From: CAUZFZ01 sp963579025
GTDB lineage: Bacteria; Planctomycetota; Planctomycetia; Planctomycetales; Planctomycetaceae
Assembly: GCA_963579025.1 (NCBI GenBank)
Contig: CAUZFZ010000160.1
Location: 1-23,936, forward strand
Direction: 5' to 3'
Length of the DNA stretch: 23,936 nucleotides
Part shown: one piece after another, positions 22,155 to 23,936 of the stretch
How the letters are laid out: every line of letters starts with the position of its first letter
Position numbering within the stretch: the stretch's first letter is position 1
The notes under the pieces: model-generated
The model's database searches: none
Seen by the model: the letters and a program-made list of their open reading frames with translations, nothing else
Told to the model about the DNA's origin: nothing
Made by a program: the position numbers and the translations under genes

Positions 22155-23777
22155 ATGCGGGAAATCCACCTGTCCATTCTTGTGGTCGCAGTGCTGGGTT
22201 TGATGGGCGGAGGGTGTGGGAAGAACGAGGAAGTTGCGGCCCCTGAGGCTCAGCCCACTTCGGCCCCTGAGGCTCAGCCCACTTCGGCACCTGAGGCTCA
22301 ACCCACTTCGGCACCTGAGGCTCAACCCACTTCGGCGCCTGAGGCAGAAACGCCAATCCACATTCAAATGCAACTCCCGCCTGACTCGCCAACGTACTTG
22401 GCTCTGTTCACCGCAGTGGATCTGGGTTCCGTTGCCTCGGCTCTGGCCAAGGCCGGAGAAATCGAGCAAGCGAAGGAAGTGGCTCAGCGTGTTAAGAGAA
22501 ACTTCACAATTCCAGTTGACATTGCCTCGGCCTTGGTTGCGGCGGGACAAATTGAACAAGCCGTACAAATGGCTCAGACGATTGAACCCTCGACATACAA
22601 AGGAAATGCTCTAAGTGTCGTTGCCTCGGCTCTGGCCAGGTCGGGAGAAATCGAGCGAGCCATCGAATTGGCTCGTAGCATCGGGGAGCCGAGCAGTACG
22701 ACACTTGCTCTCGCGGACATCGCTTCTACTCTGGCCGAGCTGGGAGATAGCGAGCAGGCAGTGGCAGTGTCCCAGCAAGCGGTGAGCGCGGCTGAGGAGA
22801 TTGAGGATCCGATCGCCAGGGCACAAACTCTACGATACGTTGTCTGGGCTCTTCGCACGGCAGGCGAATTCGAGCAGGGCATGAGAGTCGCTGACAACAT
22901 TGAAGTTGCAAGCCATAGGTCACGTGCTCTCAGCGCAATTGCCTTCGCGGGAGACAAGGAACAAGTTCTTCCAATCCTGAATCGAGCCTTGGAGTTGGCT
23001 CAGACGAGTGAAAAAAGCCAAAGGGACATGGCTCTCTCGGAAGTTGCCGAAGCCATGGCAAGAGCGGGAGAAGGCAATCGAGCAATTGAGATTGCCCAGA
23101 CTATTGAGTCCGTCAATCTGAGAGGACTTACTCAAACTAGACTTGCCGGGGTCCTGGCAGAAACAGGAGATGCGAAGCAGGCCATAGAAGTCGCACAGAA
23201 GATCGAGAAACCCTCTGCATTACGGAATGTCGTAGATGGCCTGACCAAGGCGGGCGAACTTGAGCAAGCGATAGAACTGGCTCGGACGATGGAGAAGAGA
23301 ATATGGGTGCTCAGTATTCCTGCTTTGGCCATGGCCAAGACAGGTGACGTCAAAGAATCAATGGAACTGGCTCTGATGATTCGGGATGAGAGTCAGACGT
23401 ACCCATTTGACCTTGTAGGAAGAATTGCGTCACAGCAGGTTGAGGAAGGGGACTTGGAACAAGCCTCAACGATCCTGACGCAAGTCATCGAAGTTGGTCA
23501 GAGGCCCGGGTATGCAGGTGCAATAGCGGCCATCGCGCTGACGTTGGCTACTGAACCAGCTTCGTTCATCGTACCAGGCGATCCTGGTCGCTACGGCGGT
23601 TACAGTTATAATTTGGATCTTCCCGATTTCTTTCGGATGAATGTTGTGCATCGTTCCGGGAATGTCGGCGGGCTTCCCGAAATTAGAGGTCTCTATAATC
23701 GCCGAATGAAGAAAGCCTTCACAGTCGAGGAAAAACGACTTGCCAAGCAGCTCTTGGAGGCAATGCCCGAGAACTGA
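22155..23777 (+). CDS. Probable lipoprotein with a short tandem-repeat linker and TPR/HEAT-like helical repeats
   Basis: A 540-residue protein. A signal sequence ends in LMGGGC with Cys21 the likely lipidated residue, although Gly at -3 is not canonical. Residues 29-60 are four copies of APEAQPTS. From about 80 to 470 come roughly eleven helical repeats of 30-36 residues sharing an A-G-E-x-E-Q-A-x-x-x-A pattern (for example AGEIEQAKEVAQ, SGEIERAIELAR, AGELEQAIELAR), like TPR-type superhelices that bind partner proteins. The C-terminal 70 residues are not repeats. GAGAGG lies about 8 nt before the ATG. A sampled 60-nt stretch is about 53% GC, lower than the metabolic genes. Not recognised as a named family; probably a periplasmic or outer-surface scaffold. 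Confidence 0.82.
   Translation: MREIHLSILVVAVLGLMGGGCGKNEEVAAPEAQPTSAPEAQPTSAPEAQPTSAPEAQPTSAPEAETPIHIQMQLPPDSPTYLALFTAVDLGSVASALAKAGEIEQAKEVAQRVKRNFTIPVDIASALVAAGQIEQAVQMAQTIEPSTYKGNALSVVASALARSGEIERAIELARSIGEPSSTTLALADIASTLAELGDSEQAVAVSQQAVSAAEEIEDPIARAQTLRYVVWALRTAGEFEQGMRVADNIEVASHRSRALSAIAFAGDKEQVLPILNRALELAQTSEKSQRDMALSEVAEAMARAGEGNRAIEIAQTIESVNLRGLTQTRLAGVLAETGDAKQAIEVAQKIEKPSALRNVVDGLTKAGELEQAIELARTMEKRIWVLSIPALAMAKTGDVKESMELALMIRDESQTYPFDLVGRIASQQVEEGDLEQASTILTQVIEVGQRPGYAGAIAAIALTLATEPASFIVPGDPGRYGGYSYNLDLPDFFRMNVVHRSGNVGGLPEIRGLYNRRMKKAFTVEEKRLAKQLLEAMPEN
22239..22334 (+). repeat. Four tandem copies of a 24-bp unit within the lipoprotein gene
   Basis: Units start at 22239, 22263, 22287 and 22311, each encoding APEAQPTS, with a partial fifth unit after 22334. 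Units 1 and 2 are identical, and units 3 and 4 are identical to each other, differing from the first pair by two silent changes. This points to recent duplication. Length change by whole units keeps the reading frame. Confidence 0.92.
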
Positions 23778-23822
23778 CAAGTTACCCGTGTCGGGAAATT
23801 TGACCTTGAAACCTCTGCCTCG

Positions 23823-23936
23823 TCAACAGAATTGGTGGGCGAGATCGTGTTCTGGAAGGCGGGCGAGTTCGTGATATAGCACGGTTTCGTAGACTTTATT
23901 AGTGCGGAAACCGTATGACTTTCTGAGTGCCACTTT
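23823..23936 (-). CDS. C-terminal end of a probable transposase (runs off the right edge)
   Basis: On the minus strand an open frame enters from beyond the window and ends at TGA (plus 23823-23825). The 37 visible residues include RKSYGFRTNKVYETVLYHEL and end LPEHDLAHQFC. The pattern YGFRT, then ALYH-like, then LPEP-x-LTHxF, then stop is one I recall from the C-termini of planctomycete and verrucomicrobial DDE transposases (ISL3-like annotation). Only the tail is present, so the family is tentative. An 8-bp inverted repeat (ACGGTTTC/GAAACCGT, 23881-23914) lies inside it. Confidence 0.5.
   Translation of the reverse strand, partial: KVALRKSYGFRTNKVYETVLYHELARLPEHDLAHQFC

Overview
The window looks like a chromosomal segment of a planctomycete (Planctomycetota). 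The evidence is the roughly 55-60% GC content, the rpmF-plsX-fabD order, membrane-anchored giant proteins that join kinase, protease, beta-helix or HEAT modules through long Pro/Ser/Thr-rich linkers, and several intergenic palindromes of a kind I recall as common in planctomycete genomes. The genus cannot be fixed from the sequence alone.

Left flank (1-3490). The minus strand opens with the first codons of an IS3-type transposase OrfA. Next come two short repeats that resemble type I-E CRISPR repeats, directly upstream of a DEDDh (DnaQ-like) 3'-5' exonuclease. An S49 signal peptide peptidase (SppA) and a dihydrodipicolinate-synthase-superfamily aldolase/lyase follow on the minus strand. The aldolase has a C-terminal tail that resembles a microcompartment encapsulation peptide.

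Metabolic core (3492-10212, all plus strand). This holds rpmF (ribosomal protein L32), plsX and fabD (start of phospholipid and fatty-acid synthesis), then asd and lysA (aspartate/diaminopimelate/lysine pathway), then a beta-hydroxyacid dehydrogenase. A lower-GC cassette of three small genes sits between asd and lysA: a conserved uncharacterised protein, a 51-residue membrane protein and an ORF6N phage-type protein. The ORF6N stop codon overlaps the lysA start.

Envelope and signalling region (10422-20948). A predicted pseudokinase (HRN in place of HRD) is joined through a transmembrane helix to an extracytoplasmic beta-helix. Then come a CAP-domain secreted protein, a convergent multi-pass membrane protein, a membrane-anchored S1C protease with HEAT repeats, and a second S1C/PDZ protein whose nucleophile serine is replaced by alanine.

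Right flank (20949-23936). An AlkD-like DNA alkylation repair protein is followed by a palindrome-bearing gap, a lipoprotein with a 24-bp coding tandem repeat and about eleven helical repeats, and the C-terminal end of a probable transposase running off the window on the minus strand. The most interesting signals are the CRISPR-like repeat pair beside the exonuclease, the paired live and dead S1C proteases, the pseudokinase/beta-helix receptor, the encapsulation-peptide-like tail, and the perfect inverted repeat over the putative rpmF promoter.
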